In this document: positions 47,992-60,400 of the stretch, piece by piece
Position numbering within the stretch: position 1 is the first letter of the stretch
Layout of the letters: each line of letters starts with the position of its first letter
Made by a program: the position numbers and the translations under genes
Notes under the pieces: generated by a model
The model's input: only the letters and a program-made list of their open reading frames with translations
Databases searched by the model: none
Told to the model about the DNA's origin: nothing
Source: Coriolopsis trogii
Taxonomy: Eukaryota; Basidiomycota; Agaricomycetes; Polyporales; Polyporaceae
Length of the DNA: 64,000 nt
Direction of reading: 5' to 3'
Assembly: GCA_020543525.1 (NCBI GenBank)
Contig: JAHYIO010000036.1
Location: forward strand, 1,178,001 to 1,242,000

Positions 47992-48014
47992 AGGGTTTCA
48001 GGTTTTTCCTGATG
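47992..48014 (-). repeat. right terminal inverted repeat of the nested element
   Basis: The reverse complement starts CATCAGGAAAAACC; it pairs with 46512-46534. Confidence 0.65.
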
Positions 48015-48933
48015 AGATGTCTCCGCTGAGCCCCTCCTCTTCATTGCAGCAGGGCGTGGACACCGGCTTAGGGTCATACTGGGGTGGCAGAGGGTTGGGA
48101 AGAGCAACAGCGGGACACTCATCGGATGAGAGGTCCTCGGAATCCATGGACGACGGCTCGGACGGACGCTGGTCCGGGACCCCCCAGAACGCGTCAAGCT
48201 TCGATTGATTGCGCAGGAGGGTCTTGTAACGCCTCACTGTCCGTGCGGATTTGCTCCCAACGTCAGGGCCTTTTATATAAGTGCTTGGGCGCGCTGTGAC
48301 ATGGGTGCCGTCAGTGCAAGCGACAGCCTGAGAATTGACTTAATAGAAACCTTTTTTGGTGGCTTCTTTTCGTTTTCTCGCCCTTATGTCTGCAGCCGGC
48401 ATCCATTCTTCATCGGCAAAGCTGTCCTCGATATCCGCTGCATACTCCACCATTCTCTCCAGTAACTCTCCGGATTCCATATCGTCCTTGTCCACATCCG
48501 ACTCCCCTGCTTCATCAGCTGAGTCTTCAAAGTCTTCCGGAGAGAACGGCTTGGGACCACTGCCTTCCACCGGGTTGCCGGCATGCGCCCACACTTCTTC
48601 GGATATCTCAGCATCCGAGTCTTCCATTACGGCGTCACTTGCGGTTGGGTTCTCGCGCTCGTCATGGTCTTGTAAGGCTTCCGAATCCGGTTGACAGTTG
48701 CGAGAATGCTTTCGATTCTGGAGCAATCCGCTGGTATTCGGCTTGTATTTCTTTGGGCGGCCACGTCTGCCTGAGGTCATAGCTGGTGGAACTTAGACGA
48801 TTATTTGGGCGCTCGATGATCACCCGATTAACCTGGTGTCATCGGAATCATGTTGCGTTTCACGAATAGAGCATTTTCCGCATTTTCCCTTATTTTTAGC
48901 TATTTTTTTGGCGAAGTGGCCAAAATTTTGGCG

Positions 48934-49386
48934 TCTGAGGACCCAAAAGTATATTTTCGGAAAATCTGTCCGTGCCATATTACTCAATGCATCGTTTTGA
49001 CATCAAATACACAAATTCCGGCACGCAGAATGATTTGTGGGAGGCCCCAAAATTCCGGCAAGTCAGCGCGCCAAATTGGCGGTCTTTGCTTGTCCGCGAC
49101 TGTACATGCACACGAAATGATACACCTTTATGACCACTTGATGTGTAGTATACTGGCCCGGTATAATGTATTGTTTAATCGTTATTGCAAGACGTGGGCT
49201 TCGCGTCCGAGCCAGGCACGCTACAACTAGCTGTCCTCGATCGAGCTATCTTGGCTGGTAATCCTTGACAGGTGCGGCTGGCACTGGTGAGCACCTTCCG
49301 CGCACCTTCCGAATGAGCGGTTCACGACTTTGACTCCATCCACCACATATATTCTCTCTCTTCTAGCTGCTCGCTGCCATCTCGCG
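48934..49386. other. intergenic right of the transposon
   Basis: About 450 bp. It contains further near-palindromes of the same flavour as the element end (CCAAAATTCCGG near 49047 and CGCCAAATTGGCG near 49069), so the true end may lie further right. No gene seen. Confidence 0.4.
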
Positions 49387-49834
49387 ATGCTCACAACACC
49401 TGCCTCGCTCTCGCCTCTACGCTCCGCCGATGCGAGTGCCCGACAGACAATGGCCACCCTCCTCGAACCCTCCTACTCCCGTCCCCACCCCCGACCCCAT
49501 CCTCAACATCAAACCCTCCACCATCCGCCCACGATGCCACGCGCCCAGTACGCGACGCAGAAGTACAAGCCGCTACCAGAGGCGGAGATGTTCGACAAGA
49601 CCTCCCGCCCAGGCTTCTACCACCGCAGACCCTCGCCGCGGCACGCCTCCCTTGCGGGACTGGGCGCCCGTCTGAAGGTACGTCCTGTCTTCTTCCAGAC
49701 AGGCTGGAAGAACCCGTGTGTGTACCCTGCGCGTCAACGCTCTTCCATCCTGCCAGGGCAATCGGTCCGCCGTCCTCTTCGCTCTCGGTGCCGCGGGCGT
49801 GGGCGTGTGGTTGGTCGACGTCCCGGGAGCCTGA
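49387..49834 (+). CDS. small unrecognised protein with one C-terminal membrane segment
   Basis: Two exons, 49387-49677 and 49757-49834, give about 122 residues. The first part is Pro/His/Ser-rich (PSYSRPHPRPHPQHQ), followed by QYATQKYKPLPEAEMFDKTSRPGFYHRR, which looks more conserved. After splicing the C-terminus is GNRSAVLFALGAAGVGVWLV, a single hydrophobic segment only a few residues from the end, as in tail-anchored or small inner-membrane proteins. I do not know the family. Later in-frame ATGs (about 49450 and 49534) are possible starts; the one at 49534 would leave a 73-residue protein. It converges on PDA1. Confidence 0.6.
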
Positions 49835-50160
49835 TGTTCTCTTTGGCGGGGCGGTACATATGTCACGGTGTCTGCACACGTCTGACGTTTATGCCCTGAA
49901 GTATTCAGAGCATGTATCACTGCTTCACGGCCGATCGCTTGTGTTATGGGCCACGGACCTATAGATTCATCTTGTTCACGCACCTGGCAAAACAACAACT
50001 GTAGTCACATGGGGTGGGCCGTCCGATGAATACACCGCAGCAAACTGGCACGGATGATAGCATCGAAAGCAGTAGTATCAACCCACGTACTATAGTAGTC
50101 TATAACAAGGTAAGAACAGACCCGTCCACTCCCCAGCTGCTCAGCAAACCGAGCTCGCGC
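49835..50160. other. intergenic between convergent genes
   Basis: 326 bp with no exon recognised. Confidence 0.5.
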
Positions 50161-51695
50161 TTAGTACACGTGAACCTATGAGTGCGAAAACCAAGTCAGT
50201 CATGTTCCAAACAATGATAGAGGCCTGCAGAACAAAACGCACCTCCTCGCGTTCCCTGCCGCGCATGAAGGGGGGTTCATAGCCAGCGGAGTATATATCG
50301 GTCCAGAGCTCCTTCTCATCGGGGTAGGGCGACTGCTTGGCCTCCTCAACCGCAGCGTCGACCTCCTCCTTGGCGCCCTTGTCGATCGCCTTGAGCTCCT
50401 CCTCGGAGGCAAGACCCCACTCCTGGATGTAACGCTGGAGACCACGGATGGGGTCCTGAGTGGACCGTATCCGCTGGATCTCCTCACGAGTACGGTAAGT
50501 GGTACCGGGGTCGGACATCCTGGAAGAGCATGTTAGTTCGTTAAGCTGGACGGAAGCTGGAGGATGGAGTGACATACGAGTGACCACCATAACGGTAAGT
50601 GACAAACTCGACCAGGAGGGGACCCTTGTCGCCCGTGACCCAGTCCTTTGCGAACTTCGTCGCCTGGTGGACGGCAATGATGTCCATTCCGTTCACCTGG
50701 ATACCGGGGATGGTATCGCCACGAGTGTAGTATGCCGTGTTGGCAGAACTGCGCTCAGCAGACGTACCCATGCCGTACTTGTTGTTCTCGCAAACGAAGA
50801 CGCAAGGGAGATTCCAAAGCTTGGCCTGTTGACCGCGTCAAGCACGGTACTGAGAATAGAAAGCCCGGATGTGCGCACCATGTTGAAAGACTCAAACACC
50901 TGACCCTGGTTGCTCGCACCATCACCGTACATGGCGAAGGTGGCAATCTTCTTGTCCATGTACTTTGCGGCGAACGCAAGACCTGCGCCGAGTGGCACCT
51001 GCGCACCGACAATACCGTGCCCTCCCTGGAAGGCTTCGGTGAAGACGTGCATAGAACCACCCTTGCCCTTCGAGACACCGCATACGCGACCGAGCAGTTC
51101 GCCAATAAGGCTCTTGACGTCACCGCCACGCAGAACGACGAAAGGGTGCGTGCGGTACGACGAGATGATCCTGTCCTCAAAAGTCGTGGCAGAATCGAGA
51201 CCGACGGAAATTGCTTCCTATGTGCATGCACAACCAAGCCAGCTCAGTCCCGAGTATCTCCCCCGCAAATCACCGCGCATGGACGGGAGGACCTGGAAGA
51301 CTCACTTGACCGATAGCAAGATGGCAGAAACCGCGGATGAGCTTTTGTTTGTAGAGAGCATCGGCAGCTTGCTCCATGCGGCGGATGATGTTCATCTGCT
51401 TGTACCATTTGAGCAGGTTCTCCTTCGTCACGTCGACTTCGAGGCTGGGGGTGTCCGTCCGGTACCCGTGGAAAGAATCCTCGTGCAGCTTGACGGTGAA
51501 CGGCTCAGAGTGCGACGCGTCCTGGTGCAGCTGTGTCGTGTCCGCGGCGGTCTGGATCGTGCGCGCGAAGGGCTGTAATGACTTTGCCACGACGTCAGAC
51601 CTGCGTTCCGATCGCCTTCCGCCGGGAAGTGCACAAATCGGTGTACTCACCGCGCGGCGGGAGACCGCTGTGCGCAACCGAGCGAGAGTGGCCAT
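50161..51695 (-). CDS. PDA1: pyruvate dehydrogenase E1 component, alpha subunit
   Basis: Part of the mitochondrial complex that turns pyruvate into acetyl-CoA. The N-terminus ([14 protein letters not shown]) is a typical presequence. A 69-nt in-frame intron probably follows, since reading through it adds a segment without counterpart. Family landmarks: [73 protein letters not shown], the thiamine diphosphate motif [28 protein letters not shown] and [21 protein letters not shown], which holds the phospho-regulated serine. The C-terminus is [18 protein letters not shown]. About seven short introns. The gene is divergent from PBP1 over a long gap. Confidence 0.95.
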
Positions 51696-53273
51696 GGTGG
51701 GTGGAGGGGGAAGGAGGAGGGAGGGGCGAGGATGCTGGCGGGAGGTGGAAGAGACCAAATCGCTGGCCGTGTTGACCCAAAAACGCGCCTCGGGTGAAAT
51801 CGGTCACGCCCCAAAGTCACACCACTTGCCCCAGAGCGCGCGAGCGTTGGTTCCAACTCGCACGACCATCGTAATGCTACGACGACGACGACGCCCTTGA
51901 GTTGACTCTCGCGACCACAGAGCGTGCTTCTACAGTGTATGCGCGTTGGAAGCGTATCGCACAGGATGTGGTCTTGTATTGCAGCCTCTCGCCACTGATA
52001 CACTGCACTCAGCATGTATCGGTGTTTGCCGCTCCCGGGAACCACTCGTGGTATGTGAGTTTGCAGTACAGTCGAAAGCTTGCTCGAAGCTAACGAGGAA
52101 TTTGTATTCGTTTAGTGAGACGACGGGAGATATTGTCAGTTCTCGAACACAGACATACATATGACAACTCGACTACACCGTCAGTGAGACTGATATTCCT
52201 GCGGTGCGGTGAGATGCAGACGAAACACATAGAGTACATCCCCACGGAAGGGACCATCGCAAGACACCCCCGGCGTTGCATTCCTTCGTGGGCGTGCGAC
52301 CTTTGAACGTTTGAACTCTTGTTTTTCGACTGAGCGCTTGATGCAGTGGCGGCTGTACAGATGGACCTTGTACATGTTGTCAATGTTGGGGCTGCGACAT
52401 TGGGCATCTGTTCGTCAAGGTCACAGTAAGGGGGTTTCATTGCCTGTCGCACGACGTGCTCTCGACTGCACCGCGCTCATTGACATGCGCGCAGGGGACT
52501 CTGATCAGTAACTACGTAGTATACAGTAGTATACAACAGCTCGCGATCGAGTGCCACAATCCATAGGATCCCACAACGGTATCCGGTTCGCCGTATGGGT
52601 ACACGGCAGCGTCTTGTGGCTTGCGTGCTGTACTTGCGCGCAAGGTGCGTTGCTCATGATTGCAGATATCGGAGACTGCGAAGGGAGCGCAGCGGGGCAT
52701 GCGAGGTGGAAGAAGCAGAGCCAGGAAGAGGCAAAGTCTGGAATGGCAACACGCGACGGCAGGACCCCTAGGACAGCCTCGGTATGAGATGGCCAGGGCA
52801 CGGACCACCTCTCCACGCACTCCGTCGAGCAGCTGGCTCGAAAGACATGCAATCTGTCGCGAAAACCGGTTGTTGTCCGTAAGGAACAGATCTACGAAAC
52901 GCAGAGAGGAGCAGGAGAAGGAGGAGGTGGGGAGGGAACAGAGACGGGGAGTTCCGGGGTCCTGGTCGAGGAGAGTGTTAGAATTGTGGATGAGCGTCGA
53001 CCAGCGTCGACTTGCCTTTCGCCTGTGCTCCCGTCTCTCTCTCCCTCCGTCCACGCTCTCCCTTCGTCGTCGTCGCCGCCGCCGCCGATCGACGCCCACG
53101 CGCCGTTGAGCACGCAACAGAGCACGCCGTCTGCGTCTTCCGCAGCCCGCCTTTCCTCTTCTCCATCCCCCAGCATTCCGTCACTGTTATCGTCCAGCAC
53201 TCTCCGTTTCTCTCTCCGCACTTGACTGCTTCTTTGCTTTCTCCTTCTTTCATTCACAACCACTTCGTCGCGA
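51696..53273. other. 1.6-kb divergent intergenic region between PDA1 and PBP1
   Basis: No recognisable exon. The right half (about 53030-53270) is very pyrimidine-rich with short (GTC)n and (GCC)n runs near 53060-53095, and is probably the PBP1 promoter and leader. Long minus-strand frames there are artefacts of that composition. Confidence 0.5.
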
Positions 53274-56200
53274 ATGGCTACCACTGCGAGACAGTCCAAG
53301 CCGCCTAGGAAGGGTCCTGACCCCGCTGCTCGGTCCGTTTCCGTCTCTCTCACCCGCTCATCACTCTCCGTCCAGACTCTGACCAACAATCCGTTCTGCA
53401 AATCACAGTCGTGCTCCTGCCTGGGGCGGCGGTCCGCGAGGCTCCCCGACTTTCTCTCCCAGCCCCGCCAACGCACGTCTGCCCAATGGCAACCAACAGG
53501 GCCCCTCAGGCGCCTTTCCGCCTCTCGCGAACGGGACTCGCGCTCCCACTGCTACTACCGACCCCGCACATGCTCGCGTGTTGTCTCAGATTTCGGGCCT
53601 TACGGTGTGTATCTCATTGTCCGCCATCGCTCGTTCAGCAAGTTATGCCTCGACGGAGTGATTGCACGGCTGATTGGTCCGCCTGGGTCTGACTACTATC
53701 CACACACAGGGGACCACAATTACAATTTCGACCAGGACGAACATGCGTCTTGAGGGCGTAGTCCTTTCGACCAGCGCAGAGGGCGACACCACTGGCGTGA
53801 CCCTCAAGGATGTCAAGGAAGTTACCAACCCGGGCGCCCCACTCCGAGAGACGTTCTTCGTCGCAGCTACCAACATCCAGGAGTGGTCATCAGGCCCTGC
53901 TGACGCGAAGATCCCAAACGGTGCTGACAGTGCGTGCATACCCCGTCTCTCGATGCTATGCTTGGTGCTCACGGCTTTCATTTCTGTGACACTTGTCATG
54001 GGCCGCTGTAGGTTTCAAGACAGACACAGATATCTCGCAGAAGGCCGTGCCTCGTCGCGAGCGAGAGCTGCAGGCGTGGCAGCCGGATTCCACAGATTCG
54101 AGCGCGCCGAGCGCTGCCTCAGGTGGGGCCAACGGACGCAACGTCGACGAGTTGACCTTTGGCCCTGGTGCCAGTGGTGGTTCATGGGACCAATTCGCTG
54201 CAAACGAGAAGCTATTCGGCGTGACAGCAAACTTTGATGAAGACCTGTACACTACGAAGCTGGACAGGAATGCTCCTGACTTCAAGGAGAAGGAGCGTAA
54301 AGCCGCGCAGCTAGCTAACGAGATCCTGAACGTGAGTGATCGTGCGTCGTATGTTGCTGCAGGTTTGACCGGTTTTCGGCATTTTCCGTGTAGTCTGCAG
54401 CTAATAACGTCCATGTTGCCGAAGAGCGCGTCATGAACCTAACCAGCGACGGTTCGGCTGGAAATGAGGAGGACAAGTGCGTCGAAACTTCTGCATTTGC
54501 GATGATAAGTCTAACGAGGATGTAGGTATGGTGCAGTTGTTCGTAGTGCAAACGCATACATTCCCCCTGGCGCTCGCAAGGCCGGATCTGTGACGACTCC
54601 TCCCGCCAAGACCGAGGTCCCGAAGGTTGCGGTCAACGCTCCCGACGGAACCACTGTTCCACAAAGCACAACCACTTCCTCAACACCTTCCGCTAGCAAG
54701 GTTCCGTCGCCTGCCCCGAGGTCTGGTGCAACGAAGCCCGCGGATGCGGTGCCGGCGTTCAGAGACTTCGTGTCGACGGAGAAGGATCGGCTCTTGAAGA
54801 AGAAGCAGGCGTTGATGAAGAACGAGATGGACAAGCGCCTCTCCGATCTCGTCAACTTCTCCAAGTCGTTCAAGTTGAACAAACCGATCCCCGATGACCT
54901 CGTCCCCATCCTCGCGAAGGACGAGGACAAGCAGCGCCAGATTAAGGAGAAGTCCACCAAGGACGCCGAGGACGCCAAAGCTCGGGCCATCGGAGTGGCG
55001 ACGACTCTGACTGCTGCTCCTGGCGCGCGCCCTGTTGCTGCTTCGAAAGGCGGTGCAGATACAAGTCGCGCTGCACCTGGTGGTAAGTCCTCTGCTTCCG
55101 GCACGGGCGCCGCCATGCAGAAGACGGCTACCGTGCCGACCAAGCCTGCCGACAATGGGAAGAAAATCAGCATGTACATTCAGCCAATCCCACCTTTCAA
55201 GGGCAAGCGCGCGACAACCCCAGCGGCCCCTGCGCAACTGCAAGTCTCTGCACCTACCGCAGCGAACGGGGCTACGAAGCCCGCGGTCAGCCCGTTGTCT
55301 CCGACAGCGCAGAACAGACTGAACGTGAACGCGTCCTCGTTCCGCCCAACCGTGAAACCATTCTCACCTGTCAGTGCAGTTGTCCGCGTTGTGTTCTACC
55401 ATCGAAGATGACTAACATTTCATCGCAGGGAGGTTCACCCAACCCTCCTGGTACTTCGCCGTCGCCATCATCAGCGGGCAAGCAGACCGAAAATGTCTCA
55501 CCGCAGGGTCCCCCAAATCCGTTCTTCGGCACACGCGTGCTGAAGAAGAACCCTCCTGTGCACCTCAAGGACGACTTCAACCCCTTCAAACATCACAAAG
55601 TCATCGAGGCTGCCCAAGTTGGTGCGTGATGCAGTCCTCGTTACCGCCTGCTTGCACGTCCCTGCGGCGAGAGTAAGCTTGGACTGACGCGGGTGTGCAT
55701 ATATATAGCGCCGACATGGCCGTACAATGGCAAACGATACATGCAGATGTTCCCTCCCATTCAAGTACAGCCCCATCAGCCATCACCTCCCATGGCGCCC
55801 CCTGGGCCGCCGCCGCCAATGCCGCCTGTGACATACGAGGAGGATCCCACTGCACAAGCGCCTCGTGGTTATGTCTACTACCCTCCATACGGGTACCCTG
55901 GTCAGGTGTGTAGTTCGACTGTTTCTGGAAGGAGTGTAGGCTGACCGGGAAGGGACGCAGATGGTTCAGCCGATGATGCCTGGTATGGGACCCCCTCCCC
56001 CTGGCGCATACATGCCTGGTCCGTACATGCAACCTATGCCCTACCCTATGCCCCCACCGAATGGTGAGTGTTCTGTGTCCTTCCATGGACATCACTAATC
56101 TGTATCCGTCCTTGTGCAGCTATGTACCCGTCGCCGCCGCCAATGGGTCAGATGCCTCGTGCGTAGCCTTCCCTGCTCTGAAATATCCAAGATTTTCCTC

Positions 56201-56539
56201 TGACCAGCATTGCTATTAGCTCCTCAATACATGCCTCCGCCTCCACCCGGTGCATATCCTCCCCCACCAAACGGTGCGGGTCCCCGTCCGTCAATGCCGC
56301 CGACACCGATCCCCTCGCACGCCCACCCGTACTACCACCACCAAAGCCCTCAACGTACGCCAGTTCCCCATTACTCGGTGCCTGCAGGACAACACATGAT
56401 GACTAACGGTAATTATTCTGCAGTACAACATGCGGTACCCTACCCCATGATGATGCCCCCGCCTGGCCCGCCCCACCCGTACGACCCGAACCAGCAGCCG
56501 CCACCCCCGGTCCAGATGGGTGGTGTCAGCCACGCTTAG
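53274..56539 (+). CDS. PBP1: PBP1/ataxin-2 homologue
   Basis: Ataxin-2 proteins bind RNA and poly(A)-binding protein and act in stress granules and mRNA stability. The first exon is short (TTARQSKPPRKGPDP). The Lsm-type domain spans the region with RLEGVVLSTSAEGDTTGVTLKDVKEV and RETFFVAATNIQEW. FKTDTDIS and the LsmAD region (WDQFAANEKLFGVTANFDEDLYTTKLD, RKAAQLANEIL) follow, then YGAVVRSANAYIPPGARK. A long low-complexity middle includes a coiled-coil-like Lys/Asp stretch. The PAM2 motif for poly(A)-binding protein is RLNVNASSFRPTVKPFSP. Next is PPNPFFGTRVLKKNPPVHLKDDFNPF, and the protein ends in Pro/Met/Tyr-rich repeats (MPPPPPGAYPPPPNG). Many short introns. Confidence 0.92.
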
Positions 56540-57488
56540 GTGGCCATCGTAGGTCGCGCTAGTAGTACCTGCTAGTTGGATCCGTCGTCGGAGGTTCTTC
56601 GTGCCCCACTGCCGTCTGTCGTATCGTGCATCTCAATACTTGCATCTGACTCACTCGCCCCATCATCCCCTCCCCCTTCCCTCCCACTCATCCCCTCACT
56701 CTCCTTCGTCCCCTCCATCCCTCGTCCTTCTCATCGCCTCCGCACCTACCTACCACACGCATACGTAACCCCCTCTACCACCCGCATCACATGCCGCAAT
56801 GCATGGCGGCACGGCACGGCGTACACGGACTATGTAGCCCCGAGCTCTCGAGTCGAGGATGCACGCACGCTCCTCGGTGTGAGCGGGGCCTCGACCCGTG
56901 TGGTCACCATGTCCGCATTCGTGTCCGTGTTGTTGTCAGCTTGACCGCCCCCTTCCGTTCGTCCCGTTCGTGCCATCGTCCCCCCGCCGCCCATGACCCG
57001 CCGCCACCCCCTCCTCGCTCGTCGCCCTGTGTTGTTTTGGTTTGTCATGTGTTGTCAGTTGCAAATTGTTGTGATGCATTGTTTCCCAAAATCAGGGCGC
57101 TTTCTCTCCTTACCCCCTCCCCCTCCCCTGGGTTTTGGTTGGGCGGGCGGGGTGTGCGGCTTGCATGAATGTTGACGTATGTCGGGAGTTGGGACACTCA
57201 TCGTATTTGACACAATGGATGGATCATTTTCACGGTGGCTTTCTACTTGGATATGCAGCGTGAATTTGTACGTACAAGGATACAGAAGAGGTGAGTGCGA
57301 TGTGAGGCGTATGGAGACAATATTGAAACAATGCAAACGAGTCTTTCGTAGCCAATAAGCATGTCATGATCAGTCGTAAAAACAAAGTATTGCCTGTGAT
57401 GTCAAGGCATCGTATGTACGATATGTCAGCCCCACGAGAACGAAGATAACGTGCAAGGTAGAATGGGAGTGGTAGAACGAGGGTAGGC
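56540..57488. other. intergenic between convergent PBP1 and BUB1
   Basis: 949 bp, with a strongly C/T-rich stretch at about 56650-56740. Probably the long 3' UTRs; no exon recognised. Confidence 0.5.
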
Positions 57489-60400
57489 TCAGCCTTTACC
57501 CCCTAGGATTGCAAGCCCGACCTTTTTGAGGAGACCCTTGAGGCTGTTGCTGGCGCGATTGCAGTTGGCCTGCAGCCACTCCTCCATCTCGACGCGCAAG
57601 GCCGCAAGTTCGTCCGTGATGGGCAGCTTGCCATCATCGCGCACGAGCGTTGGGTTCAGCAGCGCGTCAAAGAGCCTTGTCCACAGCTCGCCCTGCCAGT
57701 ACCGCTTGAACGGCGTCGAGAGCTTGTACCGGACCTGGTCGTCACGGTCCGCCTCGGGAGACGTCGATGCGGGCACGACGGAGGCGGCCTCGATGTACTT
57801 GCCGTAGAGCATGCAGAAGATGATGCCGGCGAGGCCGTAGTAGTCCGTCTGGAACGTCCACGGGCGGGCCTCGCGGATCTCGAGGCAATCGCGCGCGTCC
57901 GTCGGCCACTCGGCGATGTACCGCTGCCCGGCGGGGAAGAGGCGGGTGTCAATCGTGCGCCCAAAGTCGATGAGCTTGATGCCCTTGTACGCCCAGCCGC
58001 CTGCGCCTGACGGCTGGTAGACGGCCTCCCACGCGGATGCAGGCCCGGGCACGTCCTCGATGCGGAGGAGGCAGTTGTCGATCTTCATGTCCCCGTGGAT
58101 GAAGCCGGCGCGGTGGAGGCCCTCGAGGAGTCGCATGAGCTCGACGGCGAAGAACATGACGAGGAGCTCGTCTAGGCATGCGCCTTGTTGGGTGATGCCG
58201 GCAGATGGGGCCCGGTTGACGATATCGAGGAGCGTGCCCTGTTTGCGCAGCTCGAGCACGAGGAAGCTCTCGTCGCGGAACGCGTACAGGGCTTGGGGGT
58301 TGATGATGGATCGGCGTAGGTTGGCGGGTAGCGTGGAATGAATCCGACGGAGAACGTGGAACTCCCAGAGATTGCGGGGCTTGACAACCTTCAGGGCGAC
58401 CCTGTTCACCTCCTCAAGATCCTCGTCTTCGTCTTCCTCGTCATCAGAGTGCCTGGAAGCCAAGTCGAGATCGATGGCCTCGAAAACAGCCCCGAACCCG
58501 CCTTCACCTAGCTTGTCTACCACTGCGAAGTGGCGATCGTGGAGCTCGATCTCGAGATTCTCCACATCCTGCATCGAACGACTCGATGTTGAGTTGCCGC
58601 TCGCACGTCTCGTCTTCTTCTTGGCGAACTTCTGCAACGCGTCTAATTGTTGGGATTCGTTGGTCCTCAAGTCGTGGAAGCCCGGATCTGGAGGAATCAG
58701 CCGGAGGAGAGTTGAGACAATGGAAGGATCGAACGGGTTGCAGGGATTGGGAGGCTTGAAGGATGATGCAACGTCCAACGCATCTGCTAGACTCAGCGTC
58801 CCAGTCCGCTCTTCAATGTTCGCTACTTCTTCTCCCTCTTCTTCGTCCTCCTGCAGCTCCGCAGCTAGTTGCTCCGCCGCCTCGACGGCGTCTTCGTCCC
58901 GGTGGATGTTGAAGGCAGGTGTCCCATGGCCGCGAGTGCTCATCGTGAACTCGTAAGTGCGCTCCGTGATCGGCGTCATCACATCGAACTGTCCGAACCG
59001 ACCACCGAGCGGAGCACGATAGTCTTCGGTCCTCTCGTGGAACTCATCGTCATCGAGCATGCTGTCGTCGGCATCGACGTCGGGGATGTGTTCCTCGAGC
59101 TGTTGTGGATAGTCGTCATCAAAATCGCCATCGAAGTCGTCGTCAAGGTCCTCAGAGCTCTCACTCGTTAACGAGGCCTGCGCAATCGCCCGCTCTCGTT
59201 CGAACTGCGAGCGAGCGTCGGCATCGGATTCCGTCGTTGGAGTCGAAGGTGCTGTCTCTGACGCTTCTCGGTGCGGCAGGGAATCCAGTTCAGATTGTGG
59301 GGGGACAAAGACAGGTGTCCGTTCGCCAAGGACTGATCTACCCGCACCAGAGGACGAGAATGGTGTTTTCGAAGAAGCCTTGTCCACAAACGGTGCGAAT
59401 ACTGGCGCTGGCGCGTTCTCGCCCTTGGGTGTAGGCCTGCTGAACACCTTCGGCGCGTTCTCCTCAGAAAACGGTACGAATTTGTTTGCACCCGCTGAGG
59501 CCGGTCGGAAGATACTGTCGCCACTGCCCTTGGAGTCGTCGGTGAATACACGATCGCGGAAGGTAGCAGAAGCAGGTGTCAGCGTGAATACGGGTGCAGG
59601 TTTAGGAGGATTTGAATCAATGTGAACGGCAAGTTTCTGCTTCGCATTCTCATCTGGTTTCGCGCTGGAGAGTGGCGCCGAAGGCTCCTTCACTGACAAC
59701 ACTGAGCGATTGGGATTTGGCGTCACAACAGACTTGTTGCCAGCATCAGGATCGACGAAGGGCATTATCTGTGAGACGGTCAGCGTCTGCATGAACCCTA
59801 TGATCGACCGAGTGCATTCACCTTCGGGGGTGCGGCAGGAGTCTTGTTTTCACGCCCGGCATTCTCGTCTACGAAAGGACGGAAGGCTGGAAACAGTCAG
59901 CTTTCTACCGCATGCATTAAGCTGACAGAAGCACTCACCTGGCGTTGCGTTCTCGCTCGTACTGCTGGACAAGCGCATCGGTTGGAATGCCATGGGGGTA
60001 ACGGGCTCAACTTTCCGCACTGGTGCATGTTTGCTACCAGCAGCCGGACCGAACTTGTTCGACTTCTCTGGCGAGTTGAACATCCCATAAATATCTGCAA
60101 GAGCCTCCTTGGTCGCAAGCGTGACTGTAGGCTCGTACGCCGGCATTTTGCGACTCAATGTCTTGACGTCTTTGCTGCTGCCAGGACTGGGCTCGTCCGG
60201 GAACGCGACGCGACGTTCGGTGGGGGGCGGTCCCCACTTCTTGCCGAGGAGACCCATCGAACGCGCTCGCGCTTCCTGCATACTGTATTCCACGCCCTCC
60301 TCCGTGAAGAGCAGCGAGAAGTTGAATCGGAGCTTCTCCTTCCGTTTCCCCGGAGCAGGAGGGGCGAGCATGAGTGCATAAGGTTGGTAAGAGCCATCTG

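Larger units (their letters stand above)
46512..48014. mobile_element. nested non-coding element inside the transposase gene
   Basis: A 1,503-bp AT-richer segment with imperfect 23-bp terminal inverted repeats starting CATCAGG. It has AG on both outer sides, consistent with a 2-bp target duplication. Taking out the segment and one AG joins the two transposase parts in one frame. Inside the left end, copies of CATTAG/ATTAGT cluster (about 46570-46640). No open frame in it has recognisable motifs, so it looks non-autonomous. I cannot assign a superfamily. Confidence 0.7.
44506..48780 (-). pseudogene. DDE_3 transposase, disrupted
   Basis: The N-terminus carries an AT-hook-like GRRGRPKKYK, then acidic stretches. 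An intron (about 48345-48287) leads into RPSTYIKGPDVGSKSARTVRRYK and LLRNQSKLDAFWG. After the nested insert comes a Pro-rich and acidic linker, then LNQLTIIRNFANLRLKGYL, CERTARRWLVKLGWRK and KGVYMDGHERADVVEYRQ. The three catalytic acids lie in ILALFHDECCFNVND, ALFIFDQSSAHASLP and KFHCELNPIEM; YWGWSKYRYREV and FINRSWRFMDAYRQGLTG follow. Introns at about 45538-45487 and 44826-44772 are intact. Two defects are seen: the 1.5-kb insertion at 46512-48014, and a TGA at 46253-46255 directly before DWKELRDNL. The rest of the frame is open, so inactivation looks recent. Confidence 0.85.
44457..48933 (-). mobile_element. DDE (IS630/Tc1-like) transposon, broken by a nested insertion
   Basis: The element encodes a DDE_3-type transposase of a kind common in agaricomycetes. 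Its ends are tentative. 44457-44480 (GGCCAAATTTTTGACCCCTG...) and the reverse complement of 48911-48933 (CGCCAAAATTTTGGCCACTT...) match as imperfect inverted repeats at about 18 of 23 positions. The core is nearly palindromic, so the pairing also fits partly in direct orientation. Without the nested 1.5-kb insert the element would be about 3 kb. I could not define a target-site duplication. Confidence 0.7.

Noticed and set aside
52892..53476. A 194-codon minus-strand frame upstream of PBP1
   Set aside because: It is the antisense of a pyrimidine-rich leader and the first PBP1 exons, and its Glu/Arg/Asp-rich content follows from that.
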